A stretch of DNA of 64,000 bases from Sphingobium naphthae (GTDB lineage: Bacteria; Pseudomonadota; Alphaproteobacteria; Sphingomonadales; Sphingomonadaceae). Location of the stretch: assembly GCF_020782235.1 (NCBI RefSeq), contig NZ_JAJGNO010000003.1, forward strand, positions 248,001 through 312,000, written 5' to 3'. The translations under genes were made by a program, and so were the position numbers. Below the pieces are notes generated by a model. That model searched no databases, had not been told where the DNA came from, and saw nothing but the letters and a program-made list of their open reading frames with translations. This document shows positions 36,259-46,797 of the stretch, piece after piece; position 1 is the stretch's first letter, and each line of letters starts with the position of its first letter.

Positions 36259-38829
36259 ATGAGTGACAGCAAGGAAGACAAGCCGGTTCTGGGCCGCAAG
36301 CCGCTGGGCATCAAGCGGACCGTCGAATCCGGCCAGGTGCAGCAGCAGTTCAGCCATGGCCGCAAGAATACGGTCGTGGTTGAGGTGAAGCGGCGCCGCG
36401 TCCTGGGCAAGCCCGGTGAGACGACCGGTGCTGCCCCTGCGGCTGCGCCCCAGGCTGATCCGACGCCCACTCCGCGCCCCGCAGCGCCTGCGGCGCAGCG
36501 CCCCGCGCCGCCGCCCCCGCCGCGTCCGGTCGCGCAGAATTCGATGCTGTCGCGCAAGGAGCTTCAGGAAAAGCTGCTGCGTGAGGCCGAGGAAGCCCGC
36601 ATGGCTGCGCTGGAGGAAGCGCGCCGTCGCGAGGATGCCGAGCGTCAGGCCGCGAGCGAGGAAGAAAAGCGCCGCGCCGAGGAAAATCGTCTGGCCGCCG
36701 AAGCGGAAGCCGCGCGCGAAGTGGAGGAAGCGGTCGAGCCCGCGCCGCAGCCCGAAGCGGCTGCGCCCGAGGCCGCTGCTGCGCCTGCCGCCGAGCCTGC
36801 GCCCGAAGCGACGCCCGCCGCACCCGCTGCGCCGGCCTCGACCATGCCGCCGCCGCGCCGCTTCACCCCGGTTACGCCGGCCAAGCGTCCCGAGCCCGCC
36901 AAGCCCGAGCGCGCCAAGCGCGGCGACGACAATCGCCGCCAGTCCGGCAAGCTGACCGTGACGCGCGCTCTGGCCGACGACGACAGCGCTCGCGCTCGCA
37001 GCCTCGCCGCGCTCAAGCGCGCGCGGGAAAAGGAGCGTCGCGCGCATTATTCGGGCGGCGGCCAGCCGCGCGAGAAGCAGTCGCGGGACGTCATCGTGCC
37101 GGAAAGCATCACGGTGCAGGAACTGGCCAACCGCATGGCCGAAAAGGGCGCGGACCTGGTCAAGGCCCTGTTCAAGATGGGCACCGCCGTCACGCTCAAC
37201 CAGCCGATCGATCAGGATACGGCCGAGCTGCTGGTCGAGGAATTCGGCCACCGCATCCAGCGCGTGTCCGACGCCGACGTCGAAATCGGCATGCAGGGTG
37301 AGGCGGATGCGCCCGAAACGCTGCAGCCGCGTGCGCCCGTCGTCACGATCATGGGCCATGTCGATCATGGCAAGACCTCGCTGCTCGACGCGCTGCGCGG
37401 AACCAACGTCGTGTCCGGCGAAAGCGGCGGCATCACGCAGCATATCGGCGCCTATCAGATCAAGACGAAGGGGGGCGATCTCATCACCTTCCTCGACACG
37501 CCGGGCCACGAAGCCTTTTCGGAAATGCGTGCGCGTGGCGCGAACGTCACCGACATCGTCATCCTGGTGGTGGCGGCCGACGACGGGCTGATGCCGCAGA
37601 CGATCGAAGCCATCAACCATACCAAGGCCGCGGGCGTGCCGATGATCGTCGCGATCAATAAGTGCGACAAGCCCGACGCCAATCCGCAGAAGGTGCGCGA
37701 GCGTCTGCTGGAGCATGAGGTGATCGTCGAGGATATGGGCGGCGAAACCCAGGACGTCGAAGTGTCCGCGCTGAAGCGGCAGGGGCTCGACGCGCTGATC
37801 GACAAGATCCTGCTCCAGTCCGAACTGCTCGAACTGACCGCCAATCCCGATCGCGCCGCCGAAGGCAATGTGATCGAGGCGCAGCTCGACAAGGGCCGTG
37901 GCGCGGTGGCGACCGTTCTGGTCCGTCGCGGCACGCTCAAGGTCGGCGATACCTTCGTCATCGGCGCCGAAAGCGGCAAGGTCCGCGCGATGATCAATGA
38001 CAAGGGCCAGCAGGTGAAGGAGGCAGGGCCTTCGACTCCGGTCGAGGTGCTGGGCCTGTCGGGCGTTCCCATGGCGGGCGATCAGCTCACCGTCGTGGAA
38101 AATGAAGCCCGTGCGCGCGAAGTCGCCGCCTATCGTCAGGAACAGGCGACCAAGAAGCGCACGACCGCTGCGCCGACCAGCTTTGAACATATGTTCTCGG
38201 CGCTCAACACCAAGGTCATCGAATATCCGGTGGTGGTGAAGGGCGACGTGCAGGGTTCGGTCGAAGCGATCGTGTCGTCGCTCAACAAGATCTCGACCGA
38301 CGAGATCAAGGTGCGCATCCTGCATTCGGGCGTCGGCGCGATCACCGAAAGCGACGTCACGCTGGCCGCCGCCAGCCGTGCGCCGCTGATCGGCTTCAAC
38401 GTCCGGCCCAACGCCAAGGCGCGTCAGCTTGCCGAACGCGAGAAGATCTCGCTGCGCTATTATGACGTGATCTACGACCTTCTTGAGGAAGTGCGCGGCG
38501 AAATGGCGGGCCAGCTGGCGCCCGAGCGCATCGAAACGGTCGTCGGCCGCGCCGAGGTGCTTCAAGTGTTCCCGGCGGGCAAGAAGGACAAGGCGGCCGG
38601 TCTGCTGGTCCTGGAAGGCATCATCCGCAAGGGTCTGGCCGCGCGCCTCACCCGCGACGATGTCATCGTGTCGCGCACCAACATCGCCTCGCTGCGCCGC
38701 TTCAAGGACGATGTGTCCGAAGTCCGCGCCGGCATGGAGTGCGGTGCGGTTCTGCAGGACACCAACGACATCAAGCCGGGCGATACGCTCGAACTGTTCG
38801 AGGTCGAGGAACGTCAGCGGACGCTGTAA
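36259..38829 (+). CDS. infB: Translation initiation factor IF-2
   Basis: An 856-residue GTPase delivering fMet-tRNA to the 30S subunit. The N-terminal third is low complexity (Ala/Pro/Glu/Arg; charged helix [19 protein letters not shown]). The G domain begins near residue 355 with GHVDHGKTS (G1), DTPGHEAF (G3) and NKCDKP (G4). Domains II-IV follow, with [15 protein letters not shown] and [18 protein letters not shown]. Length is typical for the family in this order. Start [20 protein letters not shown] fits relatives. Confidence 0.98.
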   Translation: MSDSKEDKPVLGRKPLGIKRTVESGQVQQQFSHGRKNTVVVEVKRRRVLGKPGETTGAAPAAAPQADPTPTPRPAAPAAQRPAPPPPPRPVAQNSMLSRKELQEKLLREAEEARMAALEEARRREDAERQAASEEEKRRAEENRLAAEAEAAREVEEAVEPAPQPEAAAPEAAAAPAAEPAPEATPAAPAAPASTMPPPRRFTPVTPAKRPEPAKPERAKRGDDNRRQSGKLTVTRALADDDSARARSLAALKRAREKERRAHYSGGGQPREKQSRDVIVPESITVQELANRMAEKGADLVKALFKMGTAVTLNQPIDQDTAELLVEEFGHRIQRVSDADVEIGMQGEADAPETLQPRAPVVTIMGHVDHGKTSLLDALRGTNVVSGESGGITQHIGAYQIKTKGGDLITFLDTPGHEAFSEMRARGANVTDIVILVVAADDGLMPQTIEAINHTKAAGVPMIVAINKCDKPDANPQKVRERLLEHEVIVEDMGGETQDVEVSALKRQGLDALIDKILLQSELLELTANPDRAAEGNVIEAQLDKGRGAVATVLVRRGTLKVGDTFVIGAESGKVRAMINDKGQQVKEAGPSTPVEVLGLSGVPMAGDQLTVVENEARAREVAAYRQEQATKKRTTAAPTSFEHMFSALNTKVIEYPVVVKGDVQGSVEAIVSSLNKISTDEIKVRILHSGVGAITESDVTLAAASRAPLIGFNVRPNAKARQLAEREKISLRYYDVIYDLLEEVRGEMAGQLAPERIETVVGRAEVLQVFPAGKKDKAAGLLVLEGIIRKGLAARLTRDDVIVSRTNIASLRRFKDDVSEVRAGMECGAVLQDTNDIKPGDTLELFEVEERQRTL

Positions 38830-38842
38830 TAGCGCCAAAAAA

Positions 38843-38872
38843 CCCCTCCCCTTCGGGGGAGGGGGGAGTTTT
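38843..38872 (+). terminator. Hairpin between infB and rbfA
   Basis: CCCCTCCCC pairs with GGGGAGGGG around a short loop, followed by GGGAGTTTT. It lies 13 bases after infB and just before the rbfA start, so it may attenuate rbfA or stabilise the infB message end. The T-run is weak. Confidence 0.5.
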
Positions 38873-38877
38873 CGTGC

Positions 38878-39285
38878 ATGGCACATCCCAATCAGTCTTC
38901 CGAAGGCCCGTCTGTCCGCCTGCTTCGCGTGGGCGAGCAGGTGCGTCATGTCCTGTCCGACATCCTCCAGCGCGGCGACGTGCATGACGATGTGCTGGCC
39001 GCGCATGTCGTGAGCGTCACTGAAGTGCGCATGTCGCCCGACCTGCGTCACGCCACCGTGTTCGTGAAGTCGCTGCTGGGTCAGGATGAGGAGGCGGTGC
39101 TCAAGGCACTGCGCACCAATACCGCCTATCTGCAGCGCGAAGTCGCGCACCGCATCCGCCTCAAATATGCCGCCAAGCTGAAATTCCTGGCGGACGAAAG
39201 CTTCGACGAAGGCAGCCATATCGACAAGCTGCTCCGCGATCCCAAGGTCGCTCGCGACCTGGGGCCGGATGCGGGCGAAGATTGA
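38878..39285 (+). CDS. rbfA: 30S ribosome-binding factor RbfA
   Basis: A 135-residue assembly factor acting at helix 1 of 16S rRNA, needed for cold growth. It starts [20 protein letters not shown] and has [33 protein letters not shown] and [19 protein letters not shown]. The ATG lies very near the preceding hairpin; no strong ribosome site is visible, so translation may depend on the RNA fold. Position after infB is canonical. Confidence 0.95.
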   Translation: MAHPNQSSEGPSVRLLRVGEQVRHVLSDILQRGDVHDDVLAAHVVSVTEVRMSPDLRHATVFVKSLLGQDEEAVLKALRTNTAYLQREVAHRIRLKYAAKLKFLADESFDEGSHIDKLLRDPKVARDLGPDAGED

Positions 39286-39517
39286 CCTGATTCCTGCCAA
39301 GACGCAGCATCTTACCGACATGTACGCCTGGATCGCGCTCTGACCCAGGTTTGGTCTTCATCTCTAAGGACGTGCGCGACTGGATCGACCTCGCATCCGG
39401 CATGTGCATGGCTGGCGATGCGGACGGGTGCCTGACATTTGATCGACCGGTAGAAAAAAATCGGGGATTCTCCGTCTGTGGCCGTCATGATATTGCCGTA
39501 GAAAAGGGGAATTGAAG

Positions 39518-40417
39518 ATGCAGGGTCATTGGCTGTCGTTCGCGATGCTGTGCTGCGCGGTCGTTACGCCCGCGCAAGCCAGGGACGCAGGCCCGCATCC
39601 CGCGGTCATCGCCGACCCAAAGCCCGATGCCGCCCATCCCGCCGGCATGAGCGCCTTCGTCATCCCCTCGGGCGACGGGGCCATTAACGCCGTCATGTAC
39701 ACAGCCGCGGGCGCAGGGCTCCATCCCACGCTGCTGCTGCTCCATGGCTTTCCCGGCAATGAGCAGAATCTGGATATCGCGCAGGCGGCGCGGCGCGCCG
39801 GCTGGAATGTCCTGACGCTCCATTATCGCGGCTCCTGGGGCAGTCCGGGCGCCTTCTCCTTCGGCAACGCGTCCGAAGACGCCTTCACCGCGCTGCAATT
39901 TCTTCAGCAGCCCGCCACCATCGCGCGCTACCGCATCGACACCAGCGCGCTCGTGGTCGCCGGGCACAGCATGGGCGGCTTCATGGCCGCCGATGCCGCC
40001 GCAGCCGAACCGCGCGTCGCGGGCCTCTTCCTGATCGATCCCTGGGATCCGGCGCAGACCGTCGCCTCGCTGGCGACGCCCGAAGGCGAAGCGGCGTGGC
40101 AGGCGGAGGTGGCGAGCGATTTACCGCCGCTGGCCGGCGCCACCTATGACAGCCTGACCGGCGAGATCAAAGCGGACGGCGCCAAGTTCGACCTTGGCCG
40201 CCGCCTTGCCGGCTATGGCCGCCGCCCCCTCACCATGATCGGCGCGGAGCGGGGGATCGGCGCCATGGCGCGCAAGGCGGCAGCGGACGCGCAGGGCGCA
40301 AATCCCGACGCTAGGCTGATGGTATGGCCGACCGACCATAGTTTTTCCGACCAGCGCATCGCGCTGGCCGATGCGCTGGTCCGTTTCCTGGCTGGCGTCG
40401 CGCCCACGATCCGCTAA
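39518..40417 (+). CDS. Secreted alpha/beta hydrolase
   Basis: A 299-residue protein with a signal peptide ([20 protein letters not shown], cleaved near AQA-RD). The alpha/beta hydrolase fold shows [14 protein letters not shown] (oxyanion loop), the nucleophile elbow GHSMGG with its Ser, and a C-terminal PTDHSFSD that likely supplies the His. AGGGGA lies 7-8 bases before the ATG at 39518; a TTG two codons upstream is a poorer choice. It interrupts the rbfA-truB pair. Substrate unknown; an esterase or peptidase role is possible. Bases 39286-39511 upstream hold no gene. Confidence 0.82.
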   Translation: MQGHWLSFAMLCCAVVTPAQARDAGPHPAVIADPKPDAAHPAGMSAFVIPSGDGAINAVMYTAAGAGLHPTLLLLHGFPGNEQNLDIAQAARRAGWNVLTLHYRGSWGSPGAFSFGNASEDAFTALQFLQQPATIARYRIDTSALVVAGHSMGGFMAADAAAAEPRVAGLFLIDPWDPAQTVASLATPEGEAAWQAEVASDLPPLAGATYDSLTGEIKADGAKFDLGRRLAGYGRRPLTMIGAERGIGAMARKAAADAQGANPDARLMVWPTDHSFSDQRIALADALVRFLAGVAPTIR

Positions 40418-40427
40418 TCCAGCGCGG

Positions 40428-41006
40428 ATGGCCAAGCTCTATTTCTACTATAGCTCGATGAATGCGGGGAAATCGACGACCCTGCTGCAGTCGGACTTCA
40501 ACTATCGCGAACGCGGCATGGACACGATGTTGTGGACCGCCGCGGTCGATACGCGCTACGGCCGGGGCCGCATCGCTTCGCGCATCGGGCTGGAAGCGCA
40601 GGCGCATCTGTTCGAAGCGGAAACCGATCTGTTCGCGGCCGTAGCCCAGCGTCATGCCGATGCACCGCTGTCGTGCGTGCTGGTCGACGAAGCGCAGTTT
40701 CTGACGCGCAACCAGGTCTGGCAACTCGCGGCCGTCGCCGACACGCTGAGCGTCCCGGTTCTCTGCTATGGCTTGCGCACCGATTTCCAGGGCGAATTGT
40801 TCGAGGGCAGCGCCAACCTGCTGGGCCTGGCAGATACGCTGACGGAGATAAAGACCGTCTGCGACTGCGGCCGCAAGGCCACGATGAACCTGCGCGTGGA
40901 CGCGCAGGGCAGGGCGATCCGGCAGGGGCAGCAGACCGAAATTGGCGGCAATGATCGCTATGTCGCGCTATGCCGCCGCCATTTCGTCGAGCAGATGCGG
41001 GGCTGA
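40428..41006 (+). CDS. tdk: Thymidine kinase (type II, TK1-like)
   Basis: A 192-residue ATP:thymidine phosphotransferase of the salvage pathway. Walker A is [13 protein letters not shown] (about 9-21), the Mg/lasso region has [10 protein letters not shown], and the zinc-binding cysteines are in [13 protein letters not shown] and near the C terminus (ALCRRHF). It starts 10 bases after the hydrolase stop, with GGCG but no strong ribosome site, so translation may be coupled. It lies just before truB. Confidence 0.95.
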   Translation: MAKLYFYYSSMNAGKSTTLLQSDFNYRERGMDTMLWTAAVDTRYGRGRIASRIGLEAQAHLFEAETDLFAAVAQRHADAPLSCVLVDEAQFLTRNQVWQLAAVADTLSVPVLCYGLRTDFQGELFEGSANLLGLADTLTEIKTVCDCGRKATMNLRVDAQGRAIRQGQQTEIGGNDRYVALCRRHFVEQMRG

Positions 41007-41038
41007 CAGCGGCCCCGCGGGCTTCTACAGGCGCGGCC

Positions 41039-41941
41039 ATGCATGGCTGGATCATTCTCGACAAACCGCATGGCCTGGGCTCCACCCAGGCGGTCAGCGC
41101 CGTCAAGCGCTTCCTGCGCCAGAGCGGCGCGGGCAAGGTGAAGGTCGGCCATGGCGGCACGCTCGATCCGCTGGCGACCGGCGTGCTGCCGATCGCGATC
41201 GGCGAAGCCACCAAGCTGGCGGGGCGCATGCTCGACAGTGACAAGATCTACGACTTCACTGTCGCTTTGGGTGTCCAGACTGACACGCTCGACCTGGAGG
41301 GCAGGCCCATCGCGACCAGCGAGCATCGGCCGAACTGGGCGCAGGTGGAGGCGGTGCTGCCGCGCTTTACCGGCCCGATCGAGCAGGTGCCGCCCGCCTA
41401 CAGCGCCATCCTGATCGACGGCCAGCGCGCTTATGATCTCGCCCGAAAGGGAGAGGCGGTCGAGATGAAGACGAGGAGCGTCACGATCCATCAATTGCGG
41501 CCCCATCCCGGGGATATGCCGGATGATCCTCTGACGCCCATACGAGAACTGAGCCTCTCGGCTCATGTCTCGAAGGGCACCTATATCCGCTCCCTTGCGC
41601 GCGACATCGCGCTGGCGCTTGGCACGGTGGGGCATGTCACCACGCTCCGCCGGGTAAAGGCGGGGCCTTTCACGCTGGAATCCGCGATTTCGCTGGACAA
41701 ATTGAACGATGCTGCTACGGGGCACGGCATCGCGCAGTATATGCTGCCGTTGACGGCGGGGCTGGACGACATCCCGGCCCTTCCCGTCAGTCCCGATGAA
41801 GCATTGGCTCTCCGTCAGGGGAAGATGCTCATGGGGAAACCGCACACCGGTCTCCTGCTGGCCATGCTGGGCGAAACGCCCATCGCGCTGGTGGAGTCCA
41901 GTGGCCCGGACATCCGGGTGGTGCGCGGCTTCAATCTCTAG
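41039..41941 (+). CDS. truB: tRNA pseudouridine-55 synthase
   Basis: A 300-residue enzyme making pseudouridine-55 in the T loop of tRNAs. It has [17 protein letters not shown], the catalytic Asp in [38 protein letters not shown], and [15 protein letters not shown]. The ATG at 41039 gives the family N terminus; an upstream extension of 23 codons lacks homology. rpsO follows after 17 bases, as in most proteobacteria. Confidence 0.97.
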   Translation: MHGWIILDKPHGLGSTQAVSAVKRFLRQSGAGKVKVGHGGTLDPLATGVLPIAIGEATKLAGRMLDSDKIYDFTVALGVQTDTLDLEGRPIATSEHRPNWAQVEAVLPRFTGPIEQVPPAYSAILIDGQRAYDLARKGEAVEMKTRSVTIHQLRPHPGDMPDDPLTPIRELSLSAHVSKGTYIRSLARDIALALGTVGHVTTLRRVKAGPFTLESAISLDKLNDAATGHGIAQYMLPLTAGLDDIPALPVSPDEALALRQGKMLMGKPHTGLLLAMLGETPIALVESSGPDIRVVRGFNL

Positions 41942-41958
41942 ATACGAAAGGAAGCCCG

Positions 41959-42228
41959 ATGTCGATCACTGCAGAGCGCAAGGAAGCGCTGATCAAGGAA
42001 CATGCCCGCGCTGAAGGCGACACCGGTTCGCCCGAAGTCCAGGTCGCGATCCTCTCGGAGCGCATCGCCAACCTGACCGAGCATTTCAAGGGTCATCACA
42101 AGGATAACCACAGCCGTCGCGGCCTGCTGATGCTGGTCAACAAGCGTCGTTCGCTGCTGGACTATCTCAAGAAGAAGGATGAGGGCCGCTATACCGACCT
42201 CATCGCCAAGCTGGGCCTGCGCAAGTAA
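41959..42228 (+). CDS. rpsO: 30S ribosomal protein S15
   Basis: An 89-residue protein, exactly the usual length, which binds the 16S rRNA three-way junction and forms bridge B4. It starts [20 protein letters not shown] with [16 protein letters not shown], and the helical C terminus ends KLGLRK. GAAAGGAAGCCCG precedes the ATG, a good ribosome site. A hairpin follows before pnp. S15 autoregulates its mRNA in other bacteria; no pseudoknot was traced here. Confidence 0.98.
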   Translation: MSITAERKEALIKEHARAEGDTGSPEVQVAILSERIANLTEHFKGHHKDNHSRRGLLMLVNKRRSLLDYLKKKDEGRYTDLIAKLGLRK

Positions 42229-42243
42229 GTCTGCTATCAAAGG

Positions 42244-42268
42244 AACGGCCCCAACTGGGGCCGTTTCC
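42244..42268 (+). terminator. Hairpin between rpsO and pnp
   Basis: AACGGCCCC pairs with GGGGCCGTT around AACT, followed by TCC, so the U-tract is weak. In relatives this gap carries the site where RNase processing starts pnp autoregulation. It may act as a partial terminator or a processing hairpin. The rest of 42269-42404 is leader. Confidence 0.6.
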
Positions 42269-42404
42269 GATTCCGGAAGGGGCGCAATCCGGCGACCCGT
42301 TCTGTTCCAGGGGCCACACGATGCCCCGAAACCGCAGCGGGCCGGTTTAGCCCGCAGATGAGGCCCCGCCGGGCAATAGGGCCATGGCGGGCGAAGGAAA
42401 AAGC

Positions 42405-44717
42405 ATGTTTGATGTAAAGAAAGTTTCGATCGAGCTGGCAGGCAAGACCCTGACTCTCGAAACCGGTCGCATTGCGCGTCAGGCCGATGCCGCCGTGCTG
42501 GCGACCTATGGCGAGACCGTGGTGCTTTGCGCCGTGACCGCCGCCAAGTCGGTCAAGGACGGGCAGGATTTCTTCCCGCTGACCGTTCATTATCAGGAAA
42601 AATATTCCGCCGCCGGCCGCATCCCGGGCGGCTTCTTCAAGCGTGAGCGTGGCGCCACGGAAAAGGAAACGCTGGTTTCCCGCCTGATCGACCGTCCGGT
42701 CCGCCCGCTCTTCCCCGAAGGCTTCTACAACGAAATCAACGTCATCGCTCAGGTGCTGTCGTTCGATGGCGAAAGCGAGCCCGACATCGTGGCGATGATC
42801 GCCGCTTCGGCTGCCCTGACCCTGTCGGGCGTGCCCTTCCTGGGCCCGATCGGCGCCGCTCGCGTCGGCTACAAGGATGGCGAATATCAGCTCAACCCCT
42901 CCATGGAGGAGGTCAAGGAAGGCGAACTCGACCTGGTCGTCGCCGCTACCCATGACGCCGTGATGATGGTCGAATCTGAAGCCAAGGAGCTGTCGGAGGA
43001 CGTCATGCTGGGCGCGGTCATGTTCGCGCATGACGCCGCCCGGAAGGTCGTCGGCGCGATCATCGATCTGGCCGAGCAGGCTGCCAAGGATCCGTGGGAA
43101 ATGGCCCAGCAGGACGATCTGGGCGGTCTCAAGAAGAAGCTGACCAAGCTGATCGGCAAGGACATCGCTGCCGCCTACAAGCTGACCGACAAGTCGGCTC
43201 GCTCGAATGCGCTCAACGACGCCCGGGCGAAGGCTAAGGCGTTCTTCGCCGAGGAGGAACTGGACGCTCAGACCGTCATGGCCGGCATCAAGCTGACCAA
43301 GAAGCTGGAAGCCGAGATCGTCCGCACCGCGATCCTGAAGGATGGCCAGCGCATCGATGGCCGCACCACCACGCAAATCCGTCCGATCGAGGCGATGGTG
43401 GGCTTCCTGCCGCGGACCCATGGTTCGGCGCTGTTCACCCGCGGCGAGACGCAGGCGATCTGCACCACCACGCTCGGCACCAAGGATGCCGAGCAGATGA
43501 TCGACGGCCTGGTCGGCGTTCATTATGAAAGCTTCATGCTGCACTATAACTTCCCGCCCTATTCGGTCGGTGAAGTCGGCCGCTTCGGCGCGCCGGGCCG
43601 TCGCGAAGTCGGCCATGGCAAGCTGGCCTGGCGCGCGCTGCACCCGGTCCTGCCCAGCAAGGAGGATTTCCCCTACACCATCCGCGTCCTGTCCGACATC
43701 ACCGAGTCCAACGGCTCGTCCTCGATGGCGACGGTCTGCGGCGGTTCGCTTTCGATGATGGACGCGGGCGTTCCGCTCAAGCGTCCGGTGTCGGGCATCG
43801 CCATGGGCCTGATCCTGGAAGGCAAGGATTATGCTGTCATCAGCGACATCCTGGGCGATGAGGATCATCTCGGCGACATGGACTTCAAGGTGGCGGGCAC
43901 GGAAGCGGGCATCACCACCATGCAGATGGACATCAAGGTTGCCGGCATCACGCAGGAAATCTTCGAAGTCGCGCTGCGCCAGGCCAAGGAAGGCCGCGCG
44001 CATATTTTGGGTGAGATGAGCAAGGCGCTGTCCTCGACCCGCACCGAACTGTCGGCCCATGCCCCGCGCATCGAGACGATCCAGATCGACAAGGCGAAGA
44101 TCCGCGACGTCATCGGCACCGGCGGCAAGGTCATCCGCGAAATCGTCGCGGAAACCGGCGCTAAGGTCGATATCGACGACGAAGGCATCATCAAGATTTC
44201 CTCGTCTGACACCGCCCAGATCGAAGCCGCCAAGAAGTGGATCCTCGGCATCGTCGAGGAAGCGGAAGTCGGCAAGATCTACACCGGCAAGGTCGTCAAC
44301 ATCGTCGACTTCGGCGCATTCGTGAACTTCATGGGCGGCAAGGACGGTCTCGTCCACGTCTCCGAAATGAAGAATGAGCGCGTTGAAAAGCCGACCGACG
44401 TCGTGTCGGAAGGCCAGGAAGTGAAGGTCAAGGTCCTGGAGATCGACCCGCGCGGCAAGGTTCGCCTGTCGATGCGCGTCGTCGATCAGGAAACCGGCGA
44501 GGAACTGGAAGATACCCGTCCCGCCCGCGAACCGCGTGAACCGCGCGGTGACCGGGGCGAAGGCCGCGGCGACCGCAACCGCCGTGACCGCGGCGGCGAC
44601 CGTGGCGGCCGGGGCGATCGCGGCCCGCGCCGTGACCGTGGCCCGCGTGGCGACGGCGGCAAGGGCGACGATGACGGCTCCAGCGCCGGCCTGCCCGACT
44701 TCCTGACCCAGGACTGA
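42405..44717 (+). CDS. pnp: Polyribonucleotide nucleotidyltransferase (PNPase)
   Basis: A 770-residue 3'-5' phosphorolytic exoribonuclease, trimeric, of the RNA degradosome. Two RNase PH domains (the second with [24 protein letters not shown] residues), the linker helix domain, a KH domain ([16 protein letters not shown], about residue 565) and an S1 domain ([20 protein letters not shown]). The last 55 residues are an Arg/Gly/Asp-rich tail ([13 protein letters not shown]). AAGGA precedes the ATG at 42405, giving [14 protein letters not shown]; an ATG seven codons upstream is the alternative. Confidence 0.98.
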   Translation: MFDVKKVSIELAGKTLTLETGRIARQADAAVLATYGETVVLCAVTAAKSVKDGQDFFPLTVHYQEKYSAAGRIPGGFFKRERGATEKETLVSRLIDRPVRPLFPEGFYNEINVIAQVLSFDGESEPDIVAMIAASAALTLSGVPFLGPIGAARVGYKDGEYQLNPSMEEVKEGELDLVVAATHDAVMMVESEAKELSEDVMLGAVMFAHDAARKVVGAIIDLAEQAAKDPWEMAQQDDLGGLKKKLTKLIGKDIAAAYKLTDKSARSNALNDARAKAKAFFAEEELDAQTVMAGIKLTKKLEAEIVRTAILKDGQRIDGRTTTQIRPIEAMVGFLPRTHGSALFTRGETQAICTTTLGTKDAEQMIDGLVGVHYESFMLHYNFPPYSVGEVGRFGAPGRREVGHGKLAWRALHPVLPSKEDFPYTIRVLSDITESNGSSSMATVCGGSLSMMDAGVPLKRPVSGIAMGLILEGKDYAVISDILGDEDHLGDMDFKVAGTEAGITTMQMDIKVAGITQEIFEVALRQAKEGRAHILGEMSKALSSTRTELSAHAPRIETIQIDKAKIRDVIGTGGKVIREIVAETGAKVDIDDEGIIKISSSDTAQIEAAKKWILGIVEEAEVGKIYTGKVVNIVDFGAFVNFMGGKDGLVHVSEMKNERVEKPTDVVSEGQEVKVKVLEIDPRGKVRLSMRVVDQETGEELEDTRPAREPREPRGDRGEGRGDRNRRDRGGDRGGRGDRGPRRDRGPRGDGGKGDDDGSSAGLPDFLTQD

Positions 44718-44765
44718 TCGGCATCCATGTCGGCTCCCCGATCTTCGGGGCAGCGAAAAAAGAAA

Positions 44766-44794
44766 GGCGTCCGGACCATCCGGGCGCCTTTTTT
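44766..44794 (+). terminator. Intrinsic terminator after pnp
   Basis: GGCGTCCGG pairs with CCGGGCGCC around ACCAT (one G-U-type mismatch) and is followed by six T. A second smaller palindrome (CCCCGATCTTCGGGG) lies just upstream. It ends the rimP-to-pnp region. Confidence 0.9.
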
Positions 44795-44879
44795 CGGGAT
44801 TAGTCCGGATGGACTGATCTTGATCAATGCGCTTGCGTAATATTTTGCTAGGGTGGTGAAGAGCGAAATGGGGTCCATC

Positions 44880-45899
44880 ATGCAGCGGAGCAACGAGCGC
44901 TTTGTCGAACGCCTGCCGCTCGTCCTCAATCGACCGGCCTATGCCTATCTGTTGACCCTGGTCTTTTGCGGCGCCGGGCTGATGCTGCGTTTCGCGGCCG
45001 AGCCCTTGTTGCCGCAGGGCTACCCCTTCGTCACCTTCTTCCCGGCCGTCATCCTCTCCTCCTTCCTGTTCGGCGTGCGTCCGGGCATTTTCGGCGGTGT
45101 GATCGCGGGCCTCGCCTCCTGGTATTTCTTCATCTCGCCCGTTCACAGCTTCGCGCTGAACCCGGCGACCGCGATGGCCATGCTTTTCTACACGGGCGTC
45201 GTGACGGTCGACATCATCCTCATCCACTTCATGCAGCGCGCCAATTTCAACCTGGCGGTCGAGCGCGAGCGCAGCCGCGCGCTGGCGGAAAATCGCGAAC
45301 TTCTGTTCCGCGAGCTTCAGCACCGCGTCTCCAACAATCTTCAGGTGGTCGCCGCGATGCTCTCGCTGCAGCGGCGGCATGTCGATCATGATGTGGCGCG
45401 CCGCGCGCTGGACGATGCATCGGCAAGGTTGGGCCTGGTCGGGCGGATCAGCCGCGCCCTTTATGATCCCTCGGGCGAGGGGCAGGACATTCGCGTCTTC
45501 CTTCTCACCCTGACCGCGGACATATTGGACGCGTCCGGGCGCAGCGACGTGACCGTGAAGGTGACGGCACCGGACGCGCTGATCCTGGAGCCCAACATCA
45601 CCGTGCCGCTGGCCCTGGTGGTTGCGGAAGCCGTCAGCAACGCGATCGAACATGGGCTGCCCGACCGCGCCGGCAGCATCCATGTCACGCTGGAAAATGA
45701 CGCGGGCGAACTGACCCTGCGCATCATCGACGATGGCAAGGGCGTGGCGCCCGATTTTCAGGTCGGCGACGGCCAGTCCCTGGGCCTGCGCATCGCCAAT
45801 GCGCTCGCGGCGCAACTGGGCGGACGCTTCGCGCTGCAGCCCGGCGCGCAGGGCGGGGCCATTGCGCGGCTCGACCTGCCACTGGCTGCGGCCTGTTGA
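44880..45899 (+). CDS. Membrane sensor histidine kinase (HWE/HisKA_2 type with DUF4118)
   Basis: A 339-residue kinase. Three to four N-terminal helices form a DUF4118 membrane domain (YLLTLVFCGAGLMLRF, FFPAVILSSFLFGVRPGIFGGVIA). The dimerisation/phosphoacceptor segment ELQHRVSNNLQVVAAML carries the His. The ATPase domain has VVAEAVSNAIEHGLPD (N box) and IIDDGKGV (G box). This is the HWE-like group common in alphaproteobacteria, often linked to the general stress response. The start is uncertain: ATG at 44868 and GTG at 44853 are alternatives. No response regulator is adjacent. Confidence 0.88.
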   Translation: MQRSNERFVERLPLVLNRPAYAYLLTLVFCGAGLMLRFAAEPLLPQGYPFVTFFPAVILSSFLFGVRPGIFGGVIAGLASWYFFISPVHSFALNPATAMAMLFYTGVVTVDIILIHFMQRANFNLAVERERSRALAENRELLFRELQHRVSNNLQVVAAMLSLQRRHVDHDVARRALDDASARLGLVGRISRALYDPSGEGQDIRVFLLTLTADILDASGRSDVTVKVTAPDALILEPNITVPLALVVAEAVSNAIEHGLPDRAGSIHVTLENDAGELTLRIIDDGKGVAPDFQVGDGQSLGLRIANALAAQLGGRFALQPGAQGGAIARLDLPLAAAC

Positions 45900-45945
45900 A
45901 TAAAGCGCTACATTCTGCCGCTTGGCGGCGGCGCGTCGCTCGGCT

Positions 45946-46746
45946 ATGACCCGCCCCATGCTGACGAAAACCCTGACGCGCATCGGCGCGGCCACCGCTC
46001 TGGTCCTGATCGCCTCGCCCGTGCTCACTGGCTGTTCGACATCGAAGAACAAGGCCGACACCCTCTATGTCGCCCGCGACGTGTCGACCCTCTACAACAG
46101 CGGCAAGGACCGGCTGGACCGCGGCCAGTACAAGCTGGCGGCCGCCCTGTTCGATGAAGTCGAGCGTCAGCATCCCTATTCGCCCTGGGCCCGCCGCGCG
46201 CAGCTCATGTCGGCTTTCAGCTATTATATGAACCGCGATTATGCGGAATCCATTTCGGCCGCGCAGCGCTTCCTGTCGATCCACACGGGCAACAAGGACG
46301 CGCCCTACGCTTATTATCTGATCGCGCTCTGCTATTATGAGCAGATCGCCGACGTCACGCGCGATCAGAAGATCACGCAGCAGGCGCTCGATTCGCTGGG
46401 CGAACTGATCCGCCGCTATCCCCAGACCCGCTACGCCGCCGATGCGCGGCTGAAGGTCGACCTGGTGAACGATCACCTGGCCGGCAAGGAGATGGAGGTC
46501 GGCCGCTTCTATCAGCGGCGCGGACAGTGGCTGGCCGCCGCGCTGCGCTTCCGCACCGTGGTCGACAAATATCAGACCACCACCCACACGCCCGAAGCGC
46601 TGGAGCGCCTGGTCGAATCCTATCTCTCGCTCGGCATTCCGGCCGAAGCGCAGAAGGCCGCCGCGGTGCTGGGCCGCAATTATCCGGGCACCAAATGGTA
46701 TGAGCGCAGCTACAAACTGATGCAGGAACATGGCGGGGCGGCCTGA
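45946..46746 (+). CDS. bamD: Outer membrane assembly lipoprotein BamD
   Basis: A 266-residue lipoprotein of the Bam complex that inserts beta-barrel proteins in the outer membrane. The signal peptide ends in lipobox LTGC (Cys30 from this start). Five TPR-like repeats follow, seen in LYNSGKDRLDRGQYKLAAAL, YAESISAAQRFL, DSLGELIRRYPQTRYA and KYQTTTHTPEALERL. An ATG four codons downstream (45958) is an equally good start. It precedes recN and ligA, a conserved alphaproteobacterial order. Confidence 0.95.
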   Translation: MTRPMLTKTLTRIGAATALVLIASPVLTGCSTSKNKADTLYVARDVSTLYNSGKDRLDRGQYKLAAALFDEVERQHPYSPWARRAQLMSAFSYYMNRDYAESISAAQRFLSIHTGNKDAPYAYYLIALCYYEQIADVTRDQKITQQALDSLGELIRRYPQTRYAADARLKVDLVNDHLAGKEMEVGRFYQRRGQWLAAALRFRTVVDKYQTTTHTPEALERLVESYLSLGIPAEAQKAAAVLGRNYPGTKWYERSYKLMQEHGGAA

Positions 46747-46797
46747 GCCGCCGCTTTCCCTGTTCCCCTTTTGTGCATTGACGGGTAGGAACGCGTC

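Noticed and set aside
36187..39321. Very long open frame (1044 codons) on the minus strand across infB and rbfA
   Set aside because: It lies fully antisense to infB, whose GC-rich codons keep the complementary frame open; the translation has no recognisable domain and no ribosome site.
39268..39343. Short frame of 24 codons overlapping the rbfA end
   Set aside because: No ribosome site and no similarity known; could be debris, not enough for a gene call.
42237..46061. Open frame of 1274 codons antisense to pnp and the histidine kinase
   Set aside because: Crosses the pnp terminator and two real genes, has skewed His/Arg/Gln composition typical of a shadow frame.
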